Origin: Sphingopyxis sp. BSN-002
Lineage (GTDB): Bacteria; Pseudomonadota; Alphaproteobacteria; Sphingomonadales; Sphingomonadaceae
DNA: 64,000 nt
Direction: 5' to 3'
NCBI RefSeq assembly: GCF_022024275.1
Contig: NZ_CP091804.1
Location: 62,001 to 126,000, forward strand
Positions 1-9,502 of the stretch are shown here, one piece after another (within the stretch, counting starts at the first letter, position 1; each line of letters begins with the position of its first letter). A program made the translations under genes and the position numbers. The notes below the pieces were generated by a model. It had not been told where the DNA came from and did not search any database. It was given only the letters and a program-made list of their open reading frames with translations.

Positions 1-1098
1 GACGGCACCGGCAAATATCTGACGCCGGGTGTGATCGACATCCACAGCCACCTCGGCGACTATGCGAGCCCGAGCGTCGAGGCCAATTCGGACGGCAACG
101 AGGCGACGGGCCCGGTGACCGCCGAGGTATGGGCCGAACATAGCGTCTGGCCGCAGGACCCCGGCTTCACGCGCGCGCTGGCCAATGGCGGCGTCACGAC
201 GCTCGAGATCCTGCCGGGCAGCGCGAACCTGATGGGCGGCCGTTCGGTCGTGCTCAAGAATGTGCCCGCGCGCACGGTGCAGGGGATGAAGTTCCCCGGC
301 GCGCCCTATGGGCTGAAGATGGCGTGCGGCGAGAATCCAAAGCGCGTTTACGGCAGCAAGGGGCGGATGCCCTCGACCCGCATGGGCAATATGGCGGTCG
401 ACCGCCAGACCTGGGCGAAGGCCGCGGCGTACAAGAAGAAACTCGACGAGGGCAAACCCGTCGACCGCGACCTGGCGATGGAGACGCTCGCGGGCGTGTT
501 GTCGGGCGAAATCCTGATCCAGAACCATTGCTACCGCGCCGACGAAATGGCGCAGGTCATCGATATGAGCCACGAGTTCGGGTACAAGGTTTCGGCCTTC
601 CACCACGCGGTCGAGGCGTACAAGATCGCCGACCTCTTGAAGAAGGAAGGCATTTGCGCCGCGATGTGGGCCGACTGGTGGGGCTTCAAGATGGAAGCCT
701 ATGACAGCGTGCCCGAGAATATCGCGCTGATGTACAAGGAAGGCGCGTGCACGATCGTCCATTCGGATGACGCGAACCAGATCCAGCGCCTCAATCAGGA
801 AGCCGCCAAGGCGCTTGCTGCCGGCCGCCGCATGGGGATGCAGATCAGCGACGAACAGGCATGGACCTGGCTGGGGATCAACCCGGCGAAGGCGATCGGC
901 CTGCAGGACAAGATCGGCAGCCTCAAGCCCGGCAAGATGGCCGACGTCGTGCTGTGGAACGGCAACCCGTTCAGCGTCTATACGCGGCCCGACAAGGTCT
1001 GGATCGACGGCGCGCTGATGTTCGACGCCAATGATCCGAAACGGCGGCCGGTGACCGACTTCGAGCTGGGCCAGCCGGGCGAAGGAGACGTGAAATGA
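1..1098 (+). CDS. Amidohydrolase family protein, 5' end outside the window
   Basis: The frame is open from the first base, so the start and the N-terminal part lie upstream of the window. The visible 365 residues hold the core of a metal-dependent amidohydrolase (PF01979/COG1228 type). There is an HxH metal motif at about codons 15-17 (DIHSH), later histidines near codons 176 and 201-202, and an HSDD motif near 254-257 that would carry the catalytic Asp. The C-terminal part has the usual pattern of a second small beta domain (GKMADVVLWNGNP). The substrate cannot be told from sequence. The stop overlaps the start of the next gene by 4 bp (ATGA), so the two are probably co-translated. The family call is firm and the substrate is unknown. 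Confidence 0.85.
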   Translation, partial: DGTGKYLTPGVIDIHSHLGDYASPSVEANSDGNEATGPVTAEVWAEHSVWPQDPGFTRALANGGVTTLEILPGSANLMGGRSVVLKNVPARTVQGMKFPGAPYGLKMACGENPKRVYGSKGRMPSTRMGNMAVDRQTWAKAAAYKKKLDEGKPVDRDLAMETLAGVLSGEILIQNHCYRADEMAQVIDMSHEFGYKVSAFHHAVEAYKIADLLKKEGICAAMWADWWGFKMEAYDSVPENIALMYKEGACTIVHSDDANQIQRLNQEAAKALAAGRRMGMQISDEQAWTWLGINPAKAIGLQDKIGSLKPGKMADVVLWNGNPFSVYTRPDKVWIDGALMFDANDPKRRPVTDFELGQPGEGDVK

Positions 1099-2396
1099 TG
1101 CGCGCGCTCCTTCTGTCGGCGGCCGCACTGGTCGCGCTTCCCGTCGCGGCGCAGGACGTCGCAATCACCAACGCGAAGCTCGTCATCGGCGATGGCAGCG
1201 CGCCGATCGAAGGCGGCACCGTCGTCGTGCGCGGCGGCAAGGTGGTGGCTGCGGGCGCCGGGGTCGCCGTGCCCGCCGGAATCGAGCGCGTCGATGCGCA
1301 GGGCAAATATGTGACGCCGGGTATCGTCGCCGCGTTCAGCCGCGTCGGGCTGGTCGAGGTCGACGCCGTCGACGGCACCAACGACCGTTCGGCCAACCGG
1401 TCGCGCTTCTCGGCGGGTCTCGACATCGCGCCCGCGCTCAATCCGATGGGCTCGCCGATCGCGGTCAACCGCGCCGCGGGCGTAACGCGCGCGATCGTCG
1501 CGCCGGGGAGCAGCAGCAACCTGTTCGCAGGGCAGGGCGCGGTCGTCGACCTAGGCGACGACATGGACATGGTGACCAAGCCGCGCGCGCTGCAATATGT
1601 CGCGTTCGGCGAGGATGGCTCGGCAAAGGCGGGCGGCAGCCGCGCCGCGACCTTCCTGCTGTTCCGCGAACAATTGCTGGCGGCGCGCAGCTATGCCCGC
1701 AACCCCGCGTCGCTTGCCGAATGGGGCAATGATGCGATGATCCAGCGCGCCGATGCGGAAGCGCTGGTGCGCGTGATCGACGGAACGACGCCGCTGTTCG
1801 TTCGCGTCGACCGGGCCGCCGACATCCTGAACGTGCTGAAGCTGAAGGGCGAGTTCCCGGGGCTGAAGCTCGTGCTGGTCGGTGCGACCGAGGGTTGGCT
1901 GGTCGCGCGCGAGATTGCCGCGGCAAAGGTACCGGTGCTCGTCTCGCCGCTGAGCGACCTGCCCGACAGTTTCGAACGGCTGGGCGCGACCCAGTCGAAC
2001 GCCGGGCGCCTGAAGGCCGCCGGGGTCGACATCTCGGTCGGCGTGTTCGACGACGACGATGCGCACAAGATGGGCTATACCACGCAATATGCGGGCAATC
2101 TGGTCGGCCTGTCGAAGCTGCCGGGCGCCAGCGGGCTGACGTGGGATCAGGCGTTCGCCGCGATCACCAGCGTTCCGGCGCGCGCGATCGGCATGGACGC
2201 CGCGATCGGTTCGCTGAAGGCGGGCCGCGTCGGTGACGTCGTGATCTGGGACAATGATCCGCTCGAGCTGGGCAGCCGCCCCACGGCCGTCTGGATCGAC
2301 GGCAAGCGCCAGTCGCTCGTCACACGGCAGGATCGCTTGCGCGACCGCTATCTGACGCCGACCGAAGGGGCGCTGCCCAAGGCATATGACAGGTAA
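1095..2396 (+). CDS. Amidohydrolase-like exported protein lacking the metal-binding histidines
   Basis: This 433-residue protein has a signal peptide (MMRALLLSAAALVALPVAAQ), so it should be periplasmic. Its fold elements match the upstream amidohydrolase: a GKYVTPGIV strand near residue 75, an APGSSSNLFAG loop matching the LPGSANLMGG loop of the partner, and a C-terminal VGDVVIWDNDP segment. Where the partner has DIHSH, this protein reads VAAFSR, and the partner's NHC and FHH motifs are also absent. It keeps an acidic stretch (DDDDAH) at the place of HSDD. It therefore looks like a catalytically dead paralogue, perhaps a partner subunit. The 4-bp overlap with the active paralogue supports joint function. 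No role is proven. Confidence 0.8.
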   Translation: MMRALLLSAAALVALPVAAQDVAITNAKLVIGDGSAPIEGGTVVVRGGKVVAAGAGVAVPAGIERVDAQGKYVTPGIVAAFSRVGLVEVDAVDGTNDRSANRSRFSAGLDIAPALNPMGSPIAVNRAAGVTRAIVAPGSSSNLFAGQGAVVDLGDDMDMVTKPRALQYVAFGEDGSAKAGGSRAATFLLFREQLLAARSYARNPASLAEWGNDAMIQRADAEALVRVIDGTTPLFVRVDRAADILNVLKLKGEFPGLKLVLVGATEGWLVAREIAAAKVPVLVSPLSDLPDSFERLGATQSNAGRLKAAGVDISVGVFDDDDAHKMGYTTQYAGNLVGLSKLPGASGLTWDQAFAAITSVPARAIGMDAAIGSLKAGRVGDVVIWDNDPLELGSRPTAVWIDGKRQSLVTRQDRLRDRYLTPTEGALPKAYDR

Positions 2397-2451
2397 GGGC
2401 CGCGCCTGAGATCGAAAGCGGCCGACGGGGAAGGAGAGGGAGAGGGCTCCA

Positions 2452-3153
2452 ATGCAACCCATGTCGCTTTTGATCACGACTTGCGCGCTGTTCGTCGGCT
2501 CGCATCTTGCCTTGTCGCATCCGCTGCGCCCCGGGCTTGCGGGGCGGCTCGGTGAGCGCGGGTTCATGATCGTCTATTCGATCGTCGCGATCGCGACCTT
2601 CGTCATGATCGTGCAGGCGTGGCGCGGGATGCCCCCCGAGCCGCCGCTGTGGGTCGTCGACGATCCGCTGTGGATGCTCGCTACGCTGCTCGTGCTGTTC
2701 GCAAGCATCCTCTTCATGGGGTCGCTGATCGGCAATCCTGCAATGCCGGCGCCGAACGCCGCCGCGGCCGCGCAGGCGGCGCCGCGCGGGGTTTTCGCGA
2801 TCACACGGCATCCGATGATGTGGGGCTTTACCCTGTGGGCGTTGGCGCACGCACTGGTGATGCCGACGCCGGGGCAGATCGTCCTGTCGGCGACGATCGC
2901 CTTTCTCGCGCTCGTCGGGTCGGCGGGGCAGGACGCGAAAAAGGCGCGGCTGATGGGCGATAGCTGGCGGCACTGGGCCGCGCGGACGAGTTTCGTGCCC
3001 TTCGGACGACAGGTCGCGGGTGTCACGCCATGGGGCGACACGATCCCGCGCGGGCATGCGCTGTTCGGCGGGATCGTCCTCTGGCTAGCCGCGACCTGGG
3101 CACATGGCGCGCTCGGCTTTATGGTTGCGGGGATATGGCGCTGGGTGGGATAG
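2452..3153 (+). CDS. NnrU family membrane protein
   Basis: A 233-residue integral membrane protein with five or six hydrophobic segments. It matches the NnrU family (PF07298) in its N-terminal SHLALSHPLRPGLAGRLGE region, its central ITRHPMMWGF motif, and the late SWRHWAARTSFVPF segment. NnrU proteins were named from denitrification loci but are common in organisms without that pathway, and they resemble isoprenylcysteine methyltransferase-like membrane folds. No nitric oxide genes are nearby, so a denitrification role should not be assumed. The start ATG at 2452 follows a GGAAGGAGAGGGAG purine-rich stretch. Confidence 0.8.
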   Translation: MQPMSLLITTCALFVGSHLALSHPLRPGLAGRLGERGFMIVYSIVAIATFVMIVQAWRGMPPEPPLWVVDDPLWMLATLLVLFASILFMGSLIGNPAMPAPNAAAAAQAAPRGVFAITRHPMMWGFTLWALAHALVMPTPGQIVLSATIAFLALVGSAGQDAKKARLMGDSWRHWAARTSFVPFGRQVAGVTPWGDTIPRGHALFGGIVLWLAATWAHGALGFMVAGIWRWVG

Positions 3154-3160
3154 AGCGCGG

Positions 3161-3706
3161 ATGAACCACGAAGAAAAAATCTCCGACCTGTCGCTGCGGC
3201 TGCTCGGCCGCGCCTATGACCAGCTCGATGAAGCCGAACAGCGCGTCGTCCGCGCGATCGCCGAACGCCAGCCGACGAGCCGCGCGCCCGACGACGATGA
3301 CGACGACGATATCGGGCAGGGGAGCTTCGGCGACCGGCTGGCCGACCGGGTTGCCGCAGTCGGCGGATCGTGGGGCTTCATCATCGGTTTTGCGGTCGTG
3401 CTGTTCGTGTGGATGGTCGTCAACTCGAAGACCTTCGACCATTTCGGGCTGACCTTCGACCCCTATCCCTTCATCTTCCTCAACCTGATGCTGTCGATGC
3501 TCGCGGCGATCCAGGCGCCGGTGATCATGATGAGCCAGAACCGGCAGGCGGCGAAGGACCGGCTGACCGAGAAGCTGGATTACGAAATTAACCTGCGGGC
3601 GGAACTGGAGATCATGCGGCTGCACGAGAAGCTGGACCAGCTGCGCTTTCACGAACTGCGCGAGAAGGTCGACGAGCTGTGTGAGCGGTTGGACCGCAAG
3701 GAGTAG
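3161..3706 (+). CDS. DUF1003 domain membrane protein
   Basis: A 181-residue protein from the ATG at 3161, placed 7 bp after the preceding stop; an upstream in-frame start would overlap nnrU by 50 bp. Residues near 45-52 are an acidic run of seven Asp. This is followed by the DUF1003 core: FGDRLADRVAAVGGSW, then a first membrane segment (FIIGFAVVLFVWMVV), DPYPFIFLNLMLSMLAAIQAPVIMMSQNR, and a long charged C-terminal helix likely to form a coiled coil (EKLDYEINLRAELEIMRLHE). The family is conserved in bacteria and poorly characterised. It likely forms an operon with the NnrU gene. Confidence 0.85.
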   Translation: MNHEEKISDLSLRLLGRAYDQLDEAEQRVVRAIAERQPTSRAPDDDDDDDIGQGSFGDRLADRVAAVGGSWGFIIGFAVVLFVWMVVNSKTFDHFGLTFDPYPFIFLNLMLSMLAAIQAPVIMMSQNRQAAKDRLTEKLDYEINLRAELEIMRLHEKLDQLRFHELREKVDELCERLDRKE

Positions 3707-3754
3707 GCGAGAGGTCGGCTTCGGGGTGGGAAGCTGCCGTTCGGTACCCACTTC

Positions 3755-3828
3755 CGTCATCCCGGGCTTGACCCGGGATCCGCCTATTCCTTCAAGAAGG
3801 CAGGCCCCGGATCAAGTCCGGGGTGACG
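3755..3828. repeat. Imperfect inverted-repeat (REP-like) element
   Basis: CGTCATCCCGGGCTTGACCC and its continuation are mirrored about 30 bases later by GGCCCCGGATCAAGTCCGGG followed by GTGACG. The arms are roughly complementary over about 25 bases, with a spacer (cgcctattccttcaagaagg) between them. This type of intergenic palindrome is widespread in sphingomonad genomes. It sits between the converging DUF1003 and aldo/keto reductase genes, where it could also act as a bidirectional transcription stop. Confidence 0.7.
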
Positions 3829-3864
3829 ATAAAGGGTAGGGCAGCCTCCGGCCGGGAAGCTGAC

Positions 3865-4860
3865 TTACAACCGCACCATCCGCATGCCCATTTCTCCATA
3901 GCGCGGTCCGCTGGTGCCGCCCATCGGGGCGGCGGCGTCGATAACCGCAAGGTCGTCGGTGGTCAGCGTCACGTCGGCCGCTCCGACGCTGTCCTCCATC
4001 GTCACGCGACGTTTGGTGCCGGGGATCGGGACGATATCGTCGCCTTGCGCGAGCAGCCATGCGAGCGCGACTTGTGCGTTCGAGACGCCGTGCTTTGCCG
4101 CGACCCCGGCGATGGCATCGACGATCGCGAGGTTGGCGGGGAGGTTCTCCTCCGAATAGCGCGGGTCGTTGCGGCGCCAGTCATTCTCGGGCAGCTCGTC
4201 GCGGCTGCGGATCGTGCCGGCGAGGAAGCCGCGCCCCAGCGGCGAATAGGGGATAAACCCGATGCCGTTCTCGCGGCACGCGGTCAGGATTTCTTCCTCC
4301 ACATCGCGTTCCCAGATCGAATATTCGCTCTGCAGCGCGGTGATCGGCGCGGCTTTCGCGGCGCGGCGGATCGTTTCGGGGCCGGCTTCGGAGAGTGCGA
4401 TGTGGCGGACCTTGCCCTCCTTCACCAGCTCCATCATTCCGCCGACGGTTTCCTCGATCGGCACCGACGGGTCGACGCGGTGCTGATAGAAAAGGTCGAT
4501 CGTGTCGATGCCGAGCCGCTGGAGCGAGCCTTCGCACGAACGGCGGGCATTTTCGGGCGAACCATCGACGCCGACGATCTGGTTGCCGTCGAACTTGAAG
4601 CCGAATTTGGTCGCGATGACGAGGCCGTCGCGTTTGCCCCTGATCGCCTCGCCGACGAGTTCCTCGTTGGTGAACGGGCCATAGATTTGCGCGGTGTCGA
4701 AAAAGGTGACGCCAAGGTCGATCGCGCGGTGGATCGTCCGGGTGGACTCATCGAGATCGGCGGCTTCGCCATAGAGGATGTTGCCGCCCTTGATCATCGG
4801 CATGCAGCCGATGCCGATCGCGGACACTTCGAGGCCGTGGCCGAGCTTGCGATATTTCAT
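3865..4860 (-). CDS. Aldo/keto reductase
   Basis: A 331-residue NADPH-dependent aldo/keto reductase. Reading from the ATG at 4860 gives MKYRKLGHGLEVSAIGIGCM, followed by FFDTAQIYGPFTNEELVG containing the catalytic Asp and Tyr. ATKFGFK carries the Lys, and IDLFYQHRVDP carries the active-site His. The C-terminal PIPGTKRR segment binds the 2'-phosphate of NADP. The sequence resembles YghZ/IolS-type AKRs acting on small aldehydes. Longer in-frame upstream extension is possible but would run into the symporter gene, and this start overlaps that gene's stop by 4 bp, indicating coupling. The physiological substrate is not known. Confidence 0.9.
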   Translation of the reverse strand: MKYRKLGHGLEVSAIGIGCMPMIKGGNILYGEAADLDESTRTIHRAIDLGVTFFDTAQIYGPFTNEELVGEAIRGKRDGLVIATKFGFKFDGNQIVGVDGSPENARRSCEGSLQRLGIDTIDLFYQHRVDPSVPIEETVGGMMELVKEGKVRHIALSEAGPETIRRAAKAAPITALQSEYSIWERDVEEEILTACRENGIGFIPYSPLGRGFLAGTIRSRDELPENDWRRNDPRYSEENLPANLAIVDAIAGVAAKHGVSNAQVALAWLLAQGDDIVPIPGTKRRVTMEDSVGAADVTLTTDDLAVIDAAAPMGGTSGPRYGEMGMRMVRL

Positions 4861-6110
4861 GGCGTCTCTCCTGCAGGGGGTGCGTTGTCCTCTATACCAT
4901 CGGCGGCGTATTTCGTCGCGGCGACATCGCCGACGACATTGCCGAGGGTGCGGAAGATATCGGGGAAGGTCTCGACCGCGACGAGCAGGCCGAGCGGTGC
5001 GACCGGCACGCCCATCGACACCGCGATCGGGGCGATCGAGGTCACGAAGCTGATCGAACCGGGCAGGCTGACCGACGAGAGCGCGGCGGCGAGCGCGACG
5101 GCAAGGCCGATCGCCATCTCCCACGGCGTGAGTTCGATGTTGAACAGCCAGGCGACATAGACGACGACCGCAAGGTTCATCGCTGGGCTGGTGAAGCGGA
5201 AGAGCGCGACCGCGAGCGGCAGGACGATATCGGCCTTTTTCGGGTCGACGCCGAGATCGGCCGAGGCGCGGAGCATCGCGGGCAGGCTGGCGAGCGAGCT
5301 TTGCGTGCTAAGCGCAACCGCGAAGGTCGGCACCATCGCGCGGACGAAGCGCGGCAGCGGGACGCCGACGACGAAGGTCGCAAGGAGCAGCCCGAGGATG
5401 ATCGTGCAGACCCCGATCGCCGAGAGCATCAGCACATAGTGGAGAAGGCCGCCGAACGCCGCGACGCCCGCCTTGACCGCAAGCGCATAGCCGAGGGCGA
5501 AGACCCCGATCGGCGCGAGCGCGAGCACCCAGCCGATCACGACGAGCATCGCGTCGCCCAGCGCCTTGAAGAAGCCCGATAGCGTCGCGCGCTCGGCTGT
5601 GCCGATCCGGCCGATCGCGAACGCGAAAATGGTGGTGAAGACGATCAGCGGCAGGATCGAGGTGTTGGCCGCGGCCGAAATCGGGTTGGTCGGGATCAGG
5701 CCGAGGATGAAATCGGCGAAGCTTGGCGACGGAACGGTCTCGGTCGGGCCGCCAAGCCCGTGGCGCAGTCCCTCGGCCGCGGCGGCGGACATCGGAAAGG
5801 CACTGAGCAGCATGGGGAGCACGAGCAACGTCATCAGCCCGGCGAGAATGTTCGCGCCGATGAAGATCGCGACGGCGCGCCCGGCGAGCTTGCCGGCGCG
5901 CGCCGCGTCGGCGGTCGCGGTGATGCCCGTGATCAGCAACGCAACGATCAGCGGAATGATCGTCATCTTGAGCGCGTTGAGCCAGAGGATGCCGACGGTC
6001 TCGATATAGGGGAGCGAGGCCGTTCCCCAGTCGACCGAGACCATCTCGACCCCGATCCCGAGCAGCATGCCGACGACGAGCGCCGAAAGGATGATCCATG
6101 CCGATTTCAA
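4857..6110 (-). CDS. Dicarboxylate/amino acid:cation symporter (DAACS family)
   Basis: A membrane transporter of about 417 residues with eight or so hydrophobic segments, of the glutamate/C4-dicarboxylate sodium or proton symporter family (PF00375). The hairpin region STQSSLASLPAML is the family serine-rich motif. It is followed by a segment containing FRFTSPAMNLAVVVY, where the usual NMDG-type motif is replaced by PAMN. SLPGSISFVTSIAPIAVSMGVP is the second re-entrant loop. The start is uncertain: TTG at 6110 has an AGGGG sequence 8 bases upstream, while TTG codons at 6116 and 6149 are alternatives. Its stop overlaps the aldo/keto reductase start, so the two genes probably form an operon. Confidence 0.85.
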   Translation of the reverse strand: MKSAWIILSALVVGMLLGIGVEMVSVDWGTASLPYIETVGILWLNALKMTIIPLIVALLITGITATADAARAGKLAGRAVAIFIGANILAGLMTLLVLPMLLSAFPMSAAAAEGLRHGLGGPTETVPSPSFADFILGLIPTNPISAAANTSILPLIVFTTIFAFAIGRIGTAERATLSGFFKALGDAMLVVIGWVLALAPIGVFALGYALAVKAGVAAFGGLLHYVLMLSAIGVCTIILGLLLATFVVGVPLPRFVRAMVPTFAVALSTQSSLASLPAMLRASADLGVDPKKADIVLPLAVALFRFTSPAMNLAVVVYVAWLFNIELTPWEMAIGLAVALAAALSSVSLPGSISFVTSIAPIAVSMGVPVAPLGLLVAVETFPDIFRTLGNVVGDVAATKYAADGIEDNAPPAGETP

Positions 6111-6229
6111 GTTCAAATCCCCTCGAAGGAATATGGCCCAGCTTGCCAAGCAAAAATGGGTGACCTAGGGCCGTCCGATGTGCGGGGTGGGCTCTTGTCC
6201 TGCCCCCCGGATTAGGTAGCAGAGGGCAT

Positions 6230-7570
6230 ATGCGCAAGTTTTTCGGAACCGACGGGATTCGCGGGCTGACCAACAAGGCTCCGATGACCGCGGAGACGGC
6301 GATGCGGGTCGGCATGGCGGCGGGGGCGCATTTCCTGCGCGGCGATCACAAGCACCGTGTCGTCATCGGCAAGGACACGCGATTGTCAGGCTATATGCTT
6401 GAAAACGCACTCGTCGCCGGATTCACCAGCGTCGGGATGGACGTCGTGCAGGTCGGGCCGATGCCGACCCCCGCGGTCGCGATGCTGACGCGCTCGATGC
6501 GCGCCGACCTCGGCGTCATGATCTCGGCGAGCCACAATCCGTTTCTCGACAATGGCATCAAGCTGTTCGGTCCCGACGGGTACAAGCTGTCCGACGAGGA
6601 CGAGCTGCAGATCGAAAGCCTGCTCGACCAGGCGCCGCGGCTTGCCGAGCCCGCGCTGATCGGCCGCGCCAAGCGTATCGAGGATGCGCGCGGCCGCTAT
6701 ATCCACGCGGTGAAGCAGAGCCTGCCCGAGTCCGTTCGCCTCGACGGCCTCAAGATCGTGCTCGATTGCGCCAATGGTGCTGCGTACAACAGCGCGCCGA
6801 CGGTGTTCTGGGAGCTGGGCGCCGACGTCGTCGCGGTCGGGGTCACCCCGAACGGCACCAATATCAACGACAAATGCGGATCGACCGCGCCCGCGCTGTT
6901 GCAGGAAACCGTCGTCGCGAGCGGCGCCGACATCGGCATTGCGCTCGACGGCGACGCCGACCGGCTGATCGTAGTCGATGAAAAGGGCGCGATCGTCGAC
7001 GGCGACCAGATCATGGGGCTGATTGGTGCGAGCTGGGCGCGGCAGGGCCTGCTGAAAGGCGGCGGCGTCGTCGCGACGGTGATGTCGAACCTGGGGCTCG
7101 AACGCTTCCTCGAAGGCGAGGGGTTGCGACTCGAACGCACCAAGGTCGGCGACCGTTATGTTCTCGAACGGATGAAGAGCGGCGGCTTCAATGTCGGCGG
7201 CGAACAGTCGGGGCACATGATCCTGTCGGACCATGCGACGACCGGCGACGGCACGCTCGCGGCGCTGCAGGTGCTTGCCGAGCTGGTGACCGCGGGGAAG
7301 CCGGCGAGCGAATTGCTGCACCAGTTCGATCCGGTGCCGCAGCTTTTGAAGAATGTCCGTTTCGCGGGCGGCAAGCCGCTCGAAAACGCAAATGTCCAGG
7401 CCGCGATCGCCGAGGGCGAAGCCGCGCTCGCCGGGCGCGGGCGCCTGGTCATCCGCGCGTCGGGCACCGAACCCGTGATCCGCGTCATGGCCGAGGGCGA
7501 TGATGCCGGACAGGTAAACCAGATTGTCGACATGATCTGCGACGCAGTGCGCGTCGCGGCAGGAGAATAG
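6230..7570 (+). CDS. glmM: Phosphoglucosamine mutase
   Basis: A 446-residue enzyme converting glucosamine-6-phosphate to glucosamine-1-phosphate on the way to UDP-GlcNAc, for peptidoglycan and LPS. It starts [12 protein letters not shown], the family N-terminus. The phosphoserine loop ISASHNPF has the catalytic Ser at residue 101. The metal loop reads LDGDADR near 240-246, and the substrate loop GGEQSGH lies near 324-330. The C-terminal phosphate-binding loop [12 protein letters not shown] is present near 413-424. Length and motifs are typical. GlmU and GlmS, the other two enzymes of this pathway, are encoded about 25-29 kb downstream in the same window. The gene leads an operon with the DUF1272, thiD and rnhB genes. 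Confidence 0.97.
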   Translation: MRKFFGTDGIRGLTNKAPMTAETAMRVGMAAGAHFLRGDHKHRVVIGKDTRLSGYMLENALVAGFTSVGMDVVQVGPMPTPAVAMLTRSMRADLGVMISASHNPFLDNGIKLFGPDGYKLSDEDELQIESLLDQAPRLAEPALIGRAKRIEDARGRYIHAVKQSLPESVRLDGLKIVLDCANGAAYNSAPTVFWELGADVVAVGVTPNGTNINDKCGSTAPALLQETVVASGADIGIALDGDADRLIVVDEKGAIVDGDQIMGLIGASWARQGLLKGGGVVATVMSNLGLERFLEGEGLRLERTKVGDRYVLERMKSGGFNVGGEQSGHMILSDHATTGDGTLAALQVLAELVTAGKPASELLHQFDPVPQLLKNVRFAGGKPLENANVQAAIAEGEAALAGRGRLVIRASGTEPVIRVMAEGDDAGQVNQIVDMICDAVRVAAGE

Positions 7571-7572
7571 AT

Positions 7573-7797
7573 ATGCTTGAGATGCGTCCCGATTGCGAAA
7601 AATGCGGCCGCGATCTGCCCGCGGACATCCACGGCGCCTTCATCTGCTCGTTCGAGTGCACCTTCTGCGCCGATTGCGCCGACAAGCTCGACGAGCGCTG
7701 CCCGAATTGCGGCGGCGACCTGCTCGACCGGCCGCTGCGCGAAGGCGCGGCGCTGCATAAATTCCCCGCGTCGACGGAGCGAAAGTTCAAGCGTTGA
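7573..7797 (+). CDS. DUF1272 small zinc-ribbon-like protein
   Basis: A 74-residue protein starting 2 bp after the glmM stop. It is rich in paired cysteines: CEKCG, then ICSFECTFCADCA, then CPNCGG. The spacing fits a DUF1272 protein with two treble-clef or zinc-ribbon sites. The N-terminal MLEMRPDCEKCGRDLP block is characteristic of the family. Its function is unknown. The stop overlaps the TTG start of the following thiD gene by 4 bp, so it is translated as part of the glmM operon. Confidence 0.88.
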   Translation: MLEMRPDCEKCGRDLPADIHGAFICSFECTFCADCADKLDERCPNCGGDLLDRPLREGAALHKFPASTERKFKR

Positions 7798-8936
7798 TTG
7801 CACGCGTCCTGATTATCGCCGGCTCCGACAGCGGGGGCGGTGCGGGTATCCAGGCCGACATCAAGGCGGTGACGATGCTCGGCGGCCATGCGATGACCGC
7901 AATTACGGCGATCACGGCGCAGAACACGACGGGGGTGCAGGGCGTTCACCCGATCCCGACCGACATGGTGATCGCCCAGATCGACAGCGTCGTTGCCGAT
8001 ATCGGCGTCGATGCGGTGAAGATCGGGATGATCGGCAGCGCGGAAACCGCTGCGGCGGTCGCCGAGCGGCTGACGCAGCCCGACCTTGCGCAGGCGGCGG
8101 TGGTGTTCGACCCGGTAATGGTCGCGACGAGCGGGTCGGTCCTTGCCGATGACGCGACGATCGCGGCGTTCAAGGCGCTGCTCGATCGCGCGATGGTCGC
8201 GACCCCGAACCTGCCCGAACTCGAGGCGCTGGGCGGCGAAGAGGCGGTGCTCGCGCACGGCTGTTCGTTGCTCGTAAAGGGCGGTCATGCCGAGGGCGAG
8301 ACGGTGATCGACCGCCTGTACGAAACGGGCGAGGGCGAAGTCGCGCGCTGGGAAGCACCCCGGATCGACACGACGAGCACCCACGGCACCGGCTGCACGC
8401 TCGCGAGCGCGATCGCGACGGGGCTGGCGCAGGGCATGCCGCTCGAACCCGCGGCGGCGCGCGCGCGCGATTTCGTGCGGCTGGCGCTGCTCGATGCACC
8501 GGGACTGGGCAGCGGGCACGGCCCGATGGGGCAGCAGATGGTGCGCAACGACGGGCTGTTCACCGGCCCGGCGCTCAACCAGATCACGCTGCCCGCGAAC
8601 GATTATGCGGTGTCGGTGGCCTTCTACAAGCAGCTCGGCCTGACGCAGATCGTCGACAGCCCCGACAACGGCTATGCGCGCTTCGAGGCAGCGAACGGCG
8701 TGACGCTGTCGATCCATGTTGGCGACGGGACGGCGGGCGGCGCGACGACCTATCTGGAGAGCGGCGCGCTCGACGCGTGGGTCGCCTATCTTGCGCGGCG
8801 CGGGGTGCAGTTCGAACAAATGCCGAAGGACGAGGGGTGGGGCTGGCGCGAGGCGCGGCTTGCCGATCCCGCGGGCAATCGCCTGTGTCTCTATCAGGCT
8901 GGCGAGTATCGAAGGTATCCGCCGTGGCGTATCTGA
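7794..8936 (+). CDS. thiD: ThiD hydroxymethylpyrimidine/phosphomethylpyrimidine kinase fused to a C-terminal VOC domain
   Basis: A 380-residue protein. Residues 1 to about 255 are a full ThiD ribokinase-fold enzyme, which phosphorylates HMP and HMP-P in thiamine synthesis. It shows [43 protein letters not shown], and the anion-hole/catalytic loop [13 protein letters not shown]. Residues about 261-380 form a complete vicinal-oxygen-chelate (glyoxalase/bleomycin-resistance-like) domain: [20 protein letters not shown], then [15 protein letters not shown]. There is no stop or frameshift between the parts, and both look intact. The start is TTG at 7794, overlapping the previous stop by 4 bp; the frame overlaps the rnhB start by 13 bp. 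The role of the VOC part is unknown. Confidence 0.9.
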   Translation: MIARVLIIAGSDSGGGAGIQADIKAVTMLGGHAMTAITAITAQNTTGVQGVHPIPTDMVIAQIDSVVADIGVDAVKIGMIGSAETAAAVAERLTQPDLAQAAVVFDPVMVATSGSVLADDATIAAFKALLDRAMVATPNLPELEALGGEEAVLAHGCSLLVKGGHAEGETVIDRLYETGEGEVARWEAPRIDTTSTHGTGCTLASAIATGLAQGMPLEPAAARARDFVRLALLDAPGLGSGHGPMGQQMVRNDGLFTGPALNQITLPANDYAVSVAFYKQLGLTQIVDSPDNGYARFEAANGVTLSIHVGDGTAGGATTYLESGALDAWVAYLARRGVQFEQMPKDEGWGWREARLADPAGNRLCLYQAGEYRRYPPWRI

Positions 8937-9487
8937 CCGTCGGGGTCGACGAAGCCGGTCGCGGACCGCTCGCGGGGCCGGTGGTCGCCGCAGCCGTGCT
9001 GCTGTGCGAGGGCGGCATCGCCGGGCTCGATGACAGCAAGAAATTGACGGCGAAGCGTCGCGGCGAGCTGGAGATCGAGATCAAGGCACGCTGCCGCTGG
9101 GGCGTCGGCGAGGCGAGTGTCGCCGAGATCGACAGCATCAACATCCTGCAGGCGACCTTCCTCGCGATGACACGCGCGGTCGAGGCGCTGGGTTTCGATC
9201 CGCACGAGGTGCTGGTCGATGGCAACCGCCTGCCCAAATGGCGCTACACGGCGCGCGCGATCGTCGGCGGCGATGCGCTGCATCCGTGCATCTCGGCGGC
9301 GAGCATTCTTGCGAAGGAGCATCGCGACCGATTCATGGTCGGCGCGGCGCGCGATTATCCCGGCTTTGGCTGGGAGACGAATATGGGCTATGGGACGGCC
9401 CGACATCTCGCGGCGCTGCGCAAGCATGGACCGACGCCGCATCACCGCACCAGCTTCGCACCCGTCGCGCAGCTGGCACTGATCTGA
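8924..9487 (+). CDS. rnhB: Ribonuclease HII
   Basis: A 187-residue enzyme that cleaves RNA in RNA-DNA hybrids, including single misinserted ribonucleotides. The GTG at 8924 gives [14 protein letters not shown], with the first catalytic pair Asp9-Glu10. [19 protein letters not shown] with the third acidic residue, and [15 protein letters not shown] with the fourth complete the RNase HII pattern. A longer reading frame exists upstream but would lie mostly inside the thiD-VOC gene. The chosen start overlaps that gene by 13 bp. It is the last gene of the glmM operon. Confidence 0.95.
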   Translation: MAYLTVGVDEAGRGPLAGPVVAAAVLLCEGGIAGLDDSKKLTAKRRGELEIEIKARCRWGVGEASVAEIDSINILQATFLAMTRAVEALGFDPHEVLVDGNRLPKWRYTARAIVGGDALHPCISAASILAKEHRDRFMVGAARDYPGFGWETNMGYGTARHLAALRKHGPTPHHRTSFAPVAQLALI

Positions 9488-9502
9488 CGACAGGAGAAGG
9501 CG

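Noticed and set aside
8777..8923. An N-terminal extension of RNase HII
   Set aside because: It overlaps thiD-VOC by nearly 150 bases and lacks homology to RNase HII; GTG 8924 gives the normal start.
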